From: Massilibacteroides vaginae
GTDB taxonomy: Bacteria > Bacteroidota > Bacteroidia > Bacteroidales > Tannerellaceae
Direction: 5' to 3'
Length of the DNA stretch: 64,000 nt
Assembly (NCBI RefSeq): GCF_900178525.1
Contig: NZ_FXDJ01000005.1
Span: 1 to 64,000 of the forward strand
The notes under the pieces were generated by a model that searched no databases, was not told where the DNA came from, and worked only from the letters and a program-made list of their open reading frames with translations. A program made the position numbers and the translations under genes. How positions within the stretch are numbered: position 1 is the stretch's first letter; each line of letters begins with the position of its first letter. This document shows positions 44,695 to 52,289 of the stretch, one piece after another.

Positions 44695-44824
44695 ATATTT
44701 GTAAATTATAAGGTTAACATTTTGAGCTTGAATCAAACGGTCAATTTGGAATACAGCTCAGGATGTTTTCTTTTTCGGAATTATTCCGTAGGGCACAGAT
44801 CACAACGATCTGTGTCTTTTTATA
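44694..44824 (+). ncRNA. Candidate cis-antisense small RNA in the susC leader, locus B
   Basis: On the plus strand TATATTTG at 44694-44701 is an exact -7 element, although no clear -33 TTTG is found. At 44794-44814 CACAGATC-ACAAC-GATCTGTG forms a perfect hairpin followed by TCTTTTT, a typical intrinsic terminator on the same strand. There is no plus-strand protein gene to terminate here. The RNA would be about 115 bases (44707-44822), antisense to the fecR-susC gap, matching locus A and known PUL antisense RNAs. Confidence 0.55.
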
Positions 44825-44842
44825 CTGGTATTTAGTCTTATG

Positions 44843-45859
44843 TCATATTTCACCTCCTTTTTTGGTTATTTCTTTTATTGTCACTTTATTTCCATCATCG
44901 AAGGAATAACTTATTGGGTTTATCCTTGACATGATCTGTAATATTGTTTCTAAGGGTTCGTCCTTTATTGTAAATGTATAGATATAAGAGTTTGCAATAT
45001 CCGGATCTAATGAAATCGTCACGTTATACCATTTTTCGAGATACTTGCAGATATAAGCTAAGTTTTTAGAATTAAAACTATACGATTGGTTTGCCCAGGA
45101 AGATTCAAAATCAACATCACTTTTTTCTATTAATAAAGTTCTATTTAGCTTATTGAAATAGGCTATCTCTCCGGTGTTCATTATAGATTCTTTATTATTG
45201 CTCAGCACCGACACTATTCCTTCTAACAAAGCAACCTGAATATTTTCTTTTCCGGAATAGGCCTGTACGTTAAACCGAGTACCGAGTACCTTTATAGCAA
45301 TATCATTCACCTCTACAATGAATGGTGACTTAGGATCACTCTCCACGTCAAACAGCGCCTCTCCTTCCAGTTGCACTGTTCGTTTACTTAAATAAGAAGT
45401 CTGATAGATTAATGTCGAACCTATATTTAACCAGACAGATGTTCCATCCGGTAAGATCATCTGAGATTTTCCGTTTAAAGCTGTGTATGTCTGAGATTTT
45501 ATTTCCGGCTTAGTAGTTTTTTTCCCAATATAGAATGACAAAGAAATCGAAAAAAGAAGGATAACAGAAGCCACCGCCGAAGCAATTCTTATTTTATATA
45601 ATGATATTGAAGGCTTTTCTTTAACTTTATCTTGCTTTTCAGTTCTACGCTTCAGTTCTTTCCAATAGAATTCCAAGTCCGGATTATACGACTCTGAAGC
45701 TTTCTGGATGTTTTCCCATAAAGAAGACAACTCAAGTAAAAGCTGATTGTTTTCTCTTTCATTACACCACTCCCGCAAGATACTTTCCTCTTGTTCGGTG
45801 GTTTCTTTTTTCAAGTGAGAGATGATTAGATCCCAAGGTATATTATTCTTCACGCTCAT
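44843..45859 (-). CDS. FecR-like anti-sigma factor, locus B
   Basis: The 338-residue protein has a cytoplasmic sigma-binding part (1-85), one membrane helix at about 89-110 (SAVASVILLFSISLSFYIG) and a periplasmic FecR domain (MILPDGTSVWLNIGSTL, GEALFDVES, GTRFNVQAYSG). The C-terminal STN-like part has FTIKDEPLETILQIM. It follows the sigma gene by 55 bases in the same direction and should sequester that factor until the SusC of locus B binds its glycan. Confidence 0.94.
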   Translation of the reverse strand: MSVKNNIPWDLIISHLKKETTEQEESILREWCNERENNQLLLELSSLWENIQKASESYNPDLEFYWKELKRRTEKQDKVKEKPSISLYKIRIASAVASVILLFSISLSFYIGKKTTKPEIKSQTYTALNGKSQMILPDGTSVWLNIGSTLIYQTSYLSKRTVQLEGEALFDVESDPKSPFIVEVNDIAIKVLGTRFNVQAYSGKENIQVALLEGIVSVLSNNKESIMNTGEIAYFNKLNRTLLIEKSDVDFESSWANQSYSFNSKNLAYICKYLEKWYNVTISLDPDIANSYIYTFTIKDEPLETILQIMSRINPISYSFDDGNKVTIKEITKKGGEI

Positions 45860-45914
45860 TCCTTTTCATGTGTGACACATCAAAAGACAAGAACCCTAAT
45901 GTAATAATAAATAA

Positions 45915-46478
45915 TTACCACAAATAATAATATGCTTTTCCTAAATGCTTCTTGATCAGCTTAATTGCATTTGTTATATGAGCCTCTACATTCTTAACCG
46001 TTACGTCTAATTCTCCAGCAATTTCTTTATTGGTTAAGTAGTCCATCCTGCTTTTTCTAAATACTTCCTTAGTCTTTTCCGGCAAAGAATCGATCGCTTC
46101 TTTAATGAGACGGGTCAATTCATTCATTTCAACCGTATAATCAACCTCCGCCTTATCAAATAACGTCCAATCTGATGTGGTAACATAACGATCATTGTCT
46201 CTCAGATAATTAAGTGCTCTGTTTTTAGCAGCCTGAAATAAATAGGACTTCCATGAAACTTTTACATCCAGACTTTTTCGCTTTTCCCAAATGTTTACAA
46301 AGACATCAAGAACAATCTCTTCAGCAATTAAACTCTCTCTGACATACACTCTTACAAACCTACAAAGAGAAGTGAAATATCGGTCAAATAAATATCTGAA
46401 CGCTTGCTCATCCTCTTTTCGTATTAATTTTAAGAGAAAAATATCATCCGAGAAATCTATATTAGAGAAGTCTGTCAT
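45915..46478 (-). CDS. ECF RNA polymerase sigma factor, locus B
   Basis: The ATG at 46478 gives MTDFSNIDFSDDIFLLKLI and a 187-residue protein; the longer frame starts inside the -7 element. Region 2 is FRYLFDRYFTSLCRFVRVYV and LIAEEIVLDVFVNIWEKR; region 4 is LPEKTKEVFRKSRMDYLTNKE and ITNAIKLIKKHL. It is the first gene of locus B and should activate the susC operon, and perhaps itself, once FecR is triggered. Confidence 0.92.
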   Translation of the reverse strand: MTDFSNIDFSDDIFLLKLIRKEDEQAFRYLFDRYFTSLCRFVRVYVRESLIAEEIVLDVFVNIWEKRKSLDVKVSWKSYLFQAAKNRALNYLRDNDRYVTTSDWTLFDKAEVDYTVEMNELTRLIKEAIDSLPEKTKEVFRKSRMDYLTNKEIAGELDVTVKNVEAHITNAIKLIKKHLGKAYYYLW

Positions 46479-46508
46479 AAAGAGCTGTGGATTTCCATTT
46501 AAGTGGAG

Positions 46509-46516
46509 CAAATATA
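46509..46516 (-). promoter_or_regulatory. -7 element of the locus B sigma gene
   Basis: On the minus strand this reads TATATTTG, an exact TAnnTTTG match 31 bases before the chosen ATG. It supports the start at 46478, because an upstream start codon at 46511 would lie inside the element. Confidence 0.6.
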
Positions 46517-46596
46517 AATAAATATTGCATTAAAAACACTTATTTGAATCAGACAGACTTCTAAACCGGCAGTTTCTGGTTACTGCCGGTATTTTC

Positions 46597-48795
46597 TCAA
46601 AATCGCACACTCAGCCGAACCATTGCGTTGGTTCCGGCTTGGGTGAAGTAGCCATCTTCTTTCCCTCTTTTTCCTTCGGAATAGTATGAGTATACCCAGC
46701 CGTTTGTTTCGTATTTTTCATTGAACAGGTTGTTTACTGTTACGTCAATGCTTAGTTCTTTTACAAAACGGGGGTTAAAGACGTAGCCTACACGCAAGCT
46801 GTTGATGAAATACGCGTCAATAGATCGATCTTTTGCGGATGAGTTATCCATGTATTGACGGCCTACGTATTGAGAGTTGAAGCTTGCGCTAAAGTCTTTA
46901 TACTTAATATCAAACATACTGTTTGCAATCACATCGGGAGAGAAAGAGATATTAGTCGTACCTAAATATTCCGCGCGTTGTTCTCCGGTATCCCAGTCGT
47001 CTACGTATTCAGTGAAATGCTGAACTTTATTGCTGCTGAATGTCGCGTTTCCATTCCAGTTCAGCCACGAAGTTAGTTTAACGCCTGTTATCAGTTCAAC
47101 TCCGAAACGGTAACTATCCTTAATGTTGGTTGTTAATGCTTCTCCTATTTCACTGATCTTTCCGGAAAGGATTAACTGATTATTGTAATCCATATAGTAA
47201 AGATTTACTCCCGCGTTGAACTTCGGCTGTTCATAGGTATATCCGGCTTCATAATCATACAGTGTTTCGTGCACAGGCTGTTCTCCTTTTCCGGCTTCGG
47301 TAAAGTTATCCCGGCCGGGCTCCCGGTTTGCTACGGAGAAAGAGGCAAAAGCCTTATGGGCTCCTTTTTGAAAGTTCAACCCTATCTTTGGATTAAAAAA
47401 GTTCCAATGTTTAGAGATATTTACATTGTCTCCTGCTTTATCGTCACTTCCTTTAATGGAATAATCGATCCCACGATATTGCAGATCGGCAAAACCTATT
47501 AATCCCGGAAGAAATTGATAATTTAATTTCACGAACGTGTTATAGTCGGTTTTCTTACCGGTATTGAAGTAATATTCGTAATTTGGTTTAGGCAGACTAT
47601 TGGCTGCTTTCGCCCACATCACACGCCCGTAATGATCGCCATCATAATGATTGCCCGCAGCGCCAAATGTAAACATCATATTTTCTCCGCGATAATTCGC
47701 ATTGTAAATTGCTCCGTAGAAATCATTTTCCAACCACTTACGACGCACAATGTCTGTTTTTTTCTGTTCGTTGCCCTGCGAATCAATGTATACAGGTAGC
47801 TTATAGGAGGCATACTTCGCTCCGGCTTTATAATCCTCATAATAACCTTCACCATCGGTATAATGCAACGTCATGTTCATACTCCAGGTATCACTGAGCC
47901 GTTTCGTTGCCATTAGGTGATAATGCCTCTGCCAATAGTTGTCTGTCTGATTATCATAATATCGCACAATTCCGTTTTCATCTTCATATTCACCACATGG
48001 ATTATAGGTTCTATTTGTATTTAGCATAGAGGAAGGTACTCCTTCCCAAGCCTGATAAGTTTTTTCGGAACTACCAAAAGTCTGAAATTTAATTAGCGTA
48101 TTATCTCCATAATAAGCACCGGAAACAAAATATGAACTCATATTAGCCTTTGCCCGGGAAATAAAACCATCACTTCGCACATTCGAGTATCGCGCATCGA
48201 AAACAAAATGATCTTTCAGCAGGCCTGTTCCGCCTCGTACGGTATTACGAACGGTACCGAAAGAGCCGGCAGACACCGAATAGTCCATATACGGATTCAG
48301 ATCGGGGTTTTGCGTCTGCATAGCCACCGTAGCACCAAAAGCAGCACCACCGTTCATAGAAGTTCCAACCCCTCGTTGTATCTGCACATTTTCTACCGAT
48401 GAAGCAATATCAGGCATATTTACCCAAAAAACGCTATGAGATTCCGAATCATTTACGGGAACACCATTTAGTGTAATATTAATGCGATTAGCATCCGTAC
48501 CACGAATACGAAAACCGCTATAGCCCACTCCATTGCCGGCGTCAGAAGTCATTATAACAGAAGGAGACTGTGAGATAAGAAAAGGTATGCCCTGTCCGTC
48601 ATTTCGTTTAACCAACTCTTGTTTTGACAAATCAGAATAAGCGATCGGCATCGCTTTTGTAACTCTTGTGGCAGATACGACCACTTCATCCAATGATAAA
48701 CTTTGAGAAACCTGCAACGAATCCACCGGATCAACATCCGCTTTCGCCACATTTGCTACCATAAGTAAGGCAGCACCATAAAAAACACTTTTCAT
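46597..48795 (-). CDS. TonB-dependent receptor, probable outer-membrane thiamine receptor
   Basis: The 732-residue protein has a signal peptide (MKSVFYGAALLMVANVAKA), a TonB box/plug (SLDEVVVSATRVTKA and IRGTDANRINITLNGVPVND) and a barrel ending in AMVRLSVRF. It lacks STN and CarboxypepD_reg domains, unlike the SusC proteins, and resembles vitamin or siderophore receptors. The upstream TPP riboswitch indicates that it imports thiamine or a precursor. Known TPP-controlled receptors of this type exist in Bacteroides. It has no neighbour in the same operon. Confidence 0.88.
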   Translation of the reverse strand: MKSVFYGAALLMVANVAKADVDPVDSLQVSQSLSLDEVVVSATRVTKAMPIAYSDLSKQELVKRNDGQGIPFLISQSPSVIMTSDAGNGVGYSGFRIRGTDANRINITLNGVPVNDSESHSVFWVNMPDIASSVENVQIQRGVGTSMNGGAAFGATVAMQTQNPDLNPYMDYSVSAGSFGTVRNTVRGGTGLLKDHFVFDARYSNVRSDGFISRAKANMSSYFVSGAYYGDNTLIKFQTFGSSEKTYQAWEGVPSSMLNTNRTYNPCGEYEDENGIVRYYDNQTDNYWQRHYHLMATKRLSDTWSMNMTLHYTDGEGYYEDYKAGAKYASYKLPVYIDSQGNEQKKTDIVRRKWLENDFYGAIYNANYRGENMMFTFGAAGNHYDGDHYGRVMWAKAANSLPKPNYEYYFNTGKKTDYNTFVKLNYQFLPGLIGFADLQYRGIDYSIKGSDDKAGDNVNISKHWNFFNPKIGLNFQKGAHKAFASFSVANREPGRDNFTEAGKGEQPVHETLYDYEAGYTYEQPKFNAGVNLYYMDYNNQLILSGKISEIGEALTTNIKDSYRFGVELITGVKLTSWLNWNGNATFSSNKVQHFTEYVDDWDTGEQRAEYLGTTNISFSPDVIANSMFDIKYKDFSASFNSQYVGRQYMDNSSAKDRSIDAYFINSLRVGYVFNPRFVKELSIDVTVNNLFNEKYETNGWVYSYYSEGKRGKEDGYFTQAGTNAMVRLSVRF

Positions 48796-48889
48796 CCTTT
48801 CGACTTTTAATTTAAAATTTCACTTGTGAATAGGATAGGAGTGTGTGTAGAAGAACATACCAAAAGATAAACACGGCCGCATATTATCT

Positions 48890-48985
48890 ATTCCCTTCGG
48901 CGGCATTATCCGCATCAGGTTGTATGGGTATCATCTCAGCCCGAAAACAGTCTCACAGGAAACAGGTTTTCAAGCACCCCTTAGT
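48890..48985 (-). promoter_or_regulatory. TPP (THI-box) riboswitch upstream of the TonB receptor
   Basis: On the minus strand CTAAGGGGTGCTTG, GGGCTGAGATGATACCC, CCTGATGCGGATAATGCCG and GAAGGGA occur in the order of the TPP aptamer. The aptamer is about 95 bases long and ends about 95 bases before the receptor ATG. No clear terminator hairpin is seen behind it, so control may be through translation or a less obvious structure. Confidence 0.93.
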
Positions 48986-49060
48986 ATTCAGATGGCAAAG
49001 TAAAACAAATTACAGGAATAAATCAAATCACACCGGTGTTTTTCCTATATCATCAACATA

Positions 49061-49804
49061 TCAATAAAAACAATCATCCCCCCATTTCGTGGGATTTTCA
49101 ATAATATATTTAGATATTCGTTGAAAGGATTGATCATTGCGAATAATATGATCATAAAAACGAGATTGCCAACCAAATTCAATGCCCATACGATGGGCAT
49201 GTTTTGTTACGGCAGATTTATATCCACCAATTATAGATGAAATCGATCGTTTCCCCGGATTCCGAAAACGGTCCTGTGCATAGGATTCGGATGGTTGGGA
49301 TGGTTGGGATGGGGGCAATTGCGATAATGATAATGATTGGGGTTGGGGTTGGGATTGCAACGGTGATCGTAACGGTGATCGTGATCGTAGAGACAAGGCA
49401 TGCCTTGTCTCTACATTTGTATCGGCATTTGTATCGGCATTTGTATCGGTAATTGTATCGGCATTTCCATTGATATACAAACCATTATCCAAACCATTAT
49501 CCACATCATCATTCCCACCATCATTTTTGTCATTGGGCAATAATATTAATACACCATGTATATGGTTGGGCATTACAACAAATTCGCCTAATTCGATATT
49601 TGTTGTATGTGTTTTTATTTCGTGCCATAAAATATTTGCAATGATACCGACGGATGACAATTTCATTTCTCCATTGGTTATTTTTCCGAAATAATGTTTT
49701 CTGTGTTGTGTGCATATTGTGATGAAATAGGCTCCCGTTTCTTTATAATCCCACCAAGATGCACGAATCGATTTTACACGATATTTATTCTGATATTTAT
49801 CCAT
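49061..49804 (-). CDS. REP-associated tyrosine transposase (RAYT, Y1/HUH family)
   Basis: The 247-residue protein has the HUH site MPNHIHGVL (about 78-86) and the catalytic Tyr in IIGGYKSAVTKHAHRMG, followed by GWQSRFYDHIIRNDQSF, all typical of RAYT proteins. Between the two parts (about residues 98-180) lies a low-complexity insert with NAD/T repeats and a P/Q/S tract. The insert contains TRHALSLR, encoded by a perfect palindrome. RAYTs are single-copy domesticated transposases that move short palindromic REP units. A -7 element TACCTTTG lies at 49827-49834. The gene appears intact. Confidence 0.85.
   Translation of the reverse strand: MDKYQNKYRVKSIRASWWDYKETGAYFITICTQHRKHYFGKITNGEMKLSSVGIIANILWHEIKTHTTNIELGEFVVMPNHIHGVLILLPNDKNDGGNDDVDNGLDNGLYINGNADTITDTNADTNADTNVETRHALSLRSRSPLRSPLQSQPQPQSLSLSQLPPSQPSQPSESYAQDRFRNPGKRSISSIIGGYKSAVTKHAHRMGIEFGWQSRFYDHIIRNDQSFQRISKYIIENPTKWGDDCFY
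49387..49414. repeat. 28-bp perfect palindrome inside the RAYT coding region
   Basis: The arm GTAGAGACAAGGCA (49387-49400) is followed at once by its exact reverse complement (49401-49414). It encodes ETRHALSL in the insert of the RAYT protein. Such palindromes are the usual targets of RAYTs. It could be a REP-like unit that was copied into the gene in frame. Confidence 0.75.
49415..49462. repeat. 12-bp tandem repeats inside the RAYT coding region
   Basis: ATTTGTATCGGC or a near variant repeats about four times at 12-bp spacing, so the reading frame is kept. On the protein side this gives repeated NADT units. Further short repeats lie on the other side of the palindrome (AACGGTGATCGT twice near 49358-49381). 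Confidence 0.7.
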
Positions 49805-49884
49805 AGTCCGTTTTGATTATTTCGCGCAAAGGTATAAAATCAGATATTATTGTATAGTAATATATGATGTTTACAGATATTAGT

Positions 49885-49892
49885 TATATTTG
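49885..49892 (+). promoter_or_regulatory. -7 element for the SPFH operon
   Basis: TATATTTG is an exact TAnnTTTG match, 37 bases before the ATG of the SPFH gene. A clear -33 TTTG is not seen at the usual distance. Confidence 0.55.
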
Positions 49893-49929
49893 AAAGGGAT
49901 TATAAATAACCATTAAAAACTGAAAGAAT

Positions 49930-51030
49930 ATGGGGATTTGGGATAAACTAAAAGGGGAATTAATTGATATTGTCGAGTTTTTAGACAATACGCAGGATAC
50001 GATTGTTTATCGTTTTGAGCGTCATAACAACGAGATCAAAAATAACGCGAAACTGGTTGTGCGTGAGGGACAGATTGCTGTTTTTGTTAATGAGGGACAA
50101 ATCGCCGACACGTTCACGCCGGGTACCTATACGTTGAATACACAGAATCTTCCTATTCTTAGTACTCTAAAAGGTTGGAAGTATGGTTTTAACAGTCCTT
50201 TCAAGGCCGAAGTATATTTCGTAAGCACAAAGAATTTCATTGATCAGAAATGGGGCACTAAAAATGCCATCATCTTGAATGATAGCCGTTTCGGCATGGT
50301 CGAAATCCGTGCTTTTGGTATGTATACGTTCAAAGTGACAGAAGCTCCGGTTTTCATTCGTGAAATTGTTGGTACGAATCAAACATTTACGACGGCCCAG
50401 ATACAGGAGCAGCTGAAAAGCATTATTGTTACCCGCTTTTCTGATACAGTAGGCGAAACTAATCTGCCTATTGAGAATTACGCATCAAACCTGAACGAGC
50501 TTTCAACAGCGATATTCAGCTACATGAAAGACGACTTCACGGCTTATGGAATGGACGTAACGAAATTCCTGATCGAAAATATTTCGATGCCGGAAGAAGT
50601 GAAGAAAGAGATATTTGAACTCAGCCGACTTGAGAAAATCGATCTGGATAAACTGACGAAGATGAAAGCTGCTAAAGCTATGGAAGCAGCGGCCGAAAAT
50701 CCGTCGGGAACAGCAGGCATGGGTATCGGTTTAGGTGCAGGAATGGCAATGGCGAATCAGATGACTCAAACTATGGCCAACCAAATGCAAAGCAACCAAC
50801 AAACACAGCCTACCCCTCCGCCTATTCCCGGAATCGGAAATTATTATGTCGCTATAGACGGGAAGCAACATGGTCCGCTTAACAGAGGGGCTTTAGCCGA
50901 ACTTGTTGCCACGCATCAACTTACCCGCGAATCGTTGGTATGGAAACAGGGATTAGCCAACTGGGAAAAAGCCGGTGATCAAGCTGATCTGCAAGATCTG
51001 TTTGCCGCAACCCCTCCCCCTCTTCCTTAA
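49930..51030 (+). CDS. SPFH-domain protein with C-terminal GYF_2 domain
   Basis: The 366-residue protein starts with a short N-terminal segment and an SPFH/band-7 domain (about 20-250; VREGQIAVFVNEGQIAD, FRGMVEIRAFG-type FGMVEIRAFGMYTF). A Gly/Met/Gln-rich linker follows (AGMAMANQMTQTMANQMQ). The C-terminal GYF_2/DUF4339 domain (about 305-358) has YYVAIDGKQHGPLNRGALAEL and LVWKQGLANWEKA. It resembles the YdjI class of Bacillus subtilis, which links stress proteins to the membrane. A zinc-ribbon membrane protein follows after 12 bases. The function is inferred from family and pairing. Confidence 0.8.
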   Translation: MGIWDKLKGELIDIVEFLDNTQDTIVYRFERHNNEIKNNAKLVVREGQIAVFVNEGQIADTFTPGTYTLNTQNLPILSTLKGWKYGFNSPFKAEVYFVSTKNFIDQKWGTKNAIILNDSRFGMVEIRAFGMYTFKVTEAPVFIREIVGTNQTFTTAQIQEQLKSIIVTRFSDTVGETNLPIENYASNLNELSTAIFSYMKDDFTAYGMDVTKFLIENISMPEEVKKEIFELSRLEKIDLDKLTKMKAAKAMEAAAENPSGTAGMGIGLGAGMAMANQMTQTMANQMQSNQQTQPTPPPIPGIGNYYVAIDGKQHGPLNRGALAELVATHQLTRESLVWKQGLANWEKAGDQADLQDLFAATPPPLP

Positions 51031-51042
51031 TTAGTTTATAAA

Positions 51043-52134
51043 ATGTCGGAAACAACCGAAAACACAAGATTGGGCAGCGACACTTATCAGTGCATGAACT
51101 GTGGCGCTGCCCTTAAATACAAGCCGGATACGGATTTTCTTCATTGTGATTACTGCGGTACAAACACACCCATAGAGTCTAAGAAAGTAGAAGAAGTACA
51201 CGAGCTTGATTTTGAGCAGTATGCACAAAATTTCGAAAAACTTAATACCCAAACAACCAAAATTATCGGTTGTAGAAAGTGCGGAGCGGAATCTACATTC
51301 AACGAAAGTATAAAGTCTGCTGCTTGCCCATATTGTACCACTCCATTGATTGAGTCGGACACACATGAAGAACGCTTGATACGGCCATCATACCTTCTTC
51401 CTTTTAAAATAGAAGGAAGAGATACGCATAAACACCTGGAAACTTGGCTTAAACGTTTGTGGTTCGCACCTAACAAACTAAAGAAACAAGCCCTTCAAAC
51501 CAATCAACTGCAAGGGGTATATATTCCTTGCTGGACTTACGACGCGCAAACCGAAACCGATTACTCCGGACAAAAAGGGGTTAATTACACAACGACCGTT
51601 GGGACAGGAAAAAACAGACGTACTGTAACACGAACAAGGTGGTATTTTTGCGACGGACATGTTTCTTTATTTTTTGACGACGTAATGGTTCCGGCTTCCG
51701 GTATGATTTCTCGTGATATCATGAATAAAATAAACAACTGGGACAGTATGAATATGGTTGAAGCCGACAATCGTTTCCTCAGTGGATTTATAACCGAAAA
51801 GTATGTAATGAATATGAATAACGGTTACGATCTGGCAAGACAAATCATGAATTCGGAAATTGATTACGCCATACGAAGGGATATTGGTGGAGATCATCAG
51901 CGGATTACTGCTAAAAACACGCACTTCAGTGAAGTTAAGTTCAAACTGATTTTACTCCCGGTATACATGTCATCTTATATTTACAAGAACAAGTTATATC
52001 ATTTTTTCCTGAATGGCAGAACCGGGCGGCTAACGGGCGACAGACCTTACAGTCCAATAAAAATTGCCATAGCCATCATCATAGGCATAGTGGCGCTGAT
52101 TGCCTTTATACTGCTACTTAACAGCAATCAATAA
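51043..52134 (+). CDS. Membrane protein with two N-terminal zinc ribbons
   Basis: The 363-residue protein has two Cys pairs forming TFIIB-like zinc ribbons, C17/C20 with C35/C38 and C77/C80 with C95/C98. A mostly beta middle region (about 115-330) contains YIPCWTYDAQT and FFDDVMVPASG. A single membrane helix close to the C-terminus (about 341-360) leaves the rest cytoplasmic or anchored. It resembles YdjG of Bacillus subtilis, which is encoded with the SPFH protein YdjI. Here no PspA gene is adjacent. Misannotation as a helicase is common for this family. Confidence 0.7.
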   Translation: MSETTENTRLGSDTYQCMNCGAALKYKPDTDFLHCDYCGTNTPIESKKVEEVHELDFEQYAQNFEKLNTQTTKIIGCRKCGAESTFNESIKSAACPYCTTPLIESDTHEERLIRPSYLLPFKIEGRDTHKHLETWLKRLWFAPNKLKKQALQTNQLQGVYIPCWTYDAQTETDYSGQKGVNYTTTVGTGKNRRTVTRTRWYFCDGHVSLFFDDVMVPASGMISRDIMNKINNWDSMNMVEADNRFLSGFITEKYVMNMNNGYDLARQIMNSEIDYAIRRDIGGDHQRITAKNTHFSEVKFKLILLPVYMSSYIYKNKLYHFFLNGRTGRLTGDRPYSPIKIAIAIIIGIVALIAFILLLNSNQ

Positions 52135-52204
52135 TGCGCCGGACAGGCAGAATATACGTCAAAAAACGGGCGAAAAATAAGCATTGAATTTCAACGAATA
52201 AATA

Positions 52205-52289
52205 GCCCAAAAAACATAAAGGTTATTTTTCGAAAAATAAAGGTTATTTTTTAAAATATAAAGGTTATGCAGAAAAACATAAAGGTTAT
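52205..52289 (+). repeat. Dispersed repeat element, copy 4, with four 21-bp units
   Basis: ATAAAGGTTAT starts at 52216, 52237, 52258 and 52279, each exactly 21 bp after the last. All four units have T at the variable position. The last unit runs into the stop codon of the GDPD gene. The longer element seen in copies 1-3 is less clear here, although AAATAGCCCAAAAAACATAAAGG resembles the left flank of copy 1 in two parts (TAG(G/C)(G/C)CC and AAAAACAT). Confidence 0.72.

Noticed and set aside
49061-49804. Complete insertion sequence around the Y1 transposase
   Set aside because: The protein is of the RAYT type, there is no accessory gene, and no IS200/IS605-like ends were recognised on the flanks.
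52205-52289. CRISPR array
   Set aside because: The repeats have a 21-bp period and the spacers are nearly the same, with no unique spacers and no cas genes in the window.
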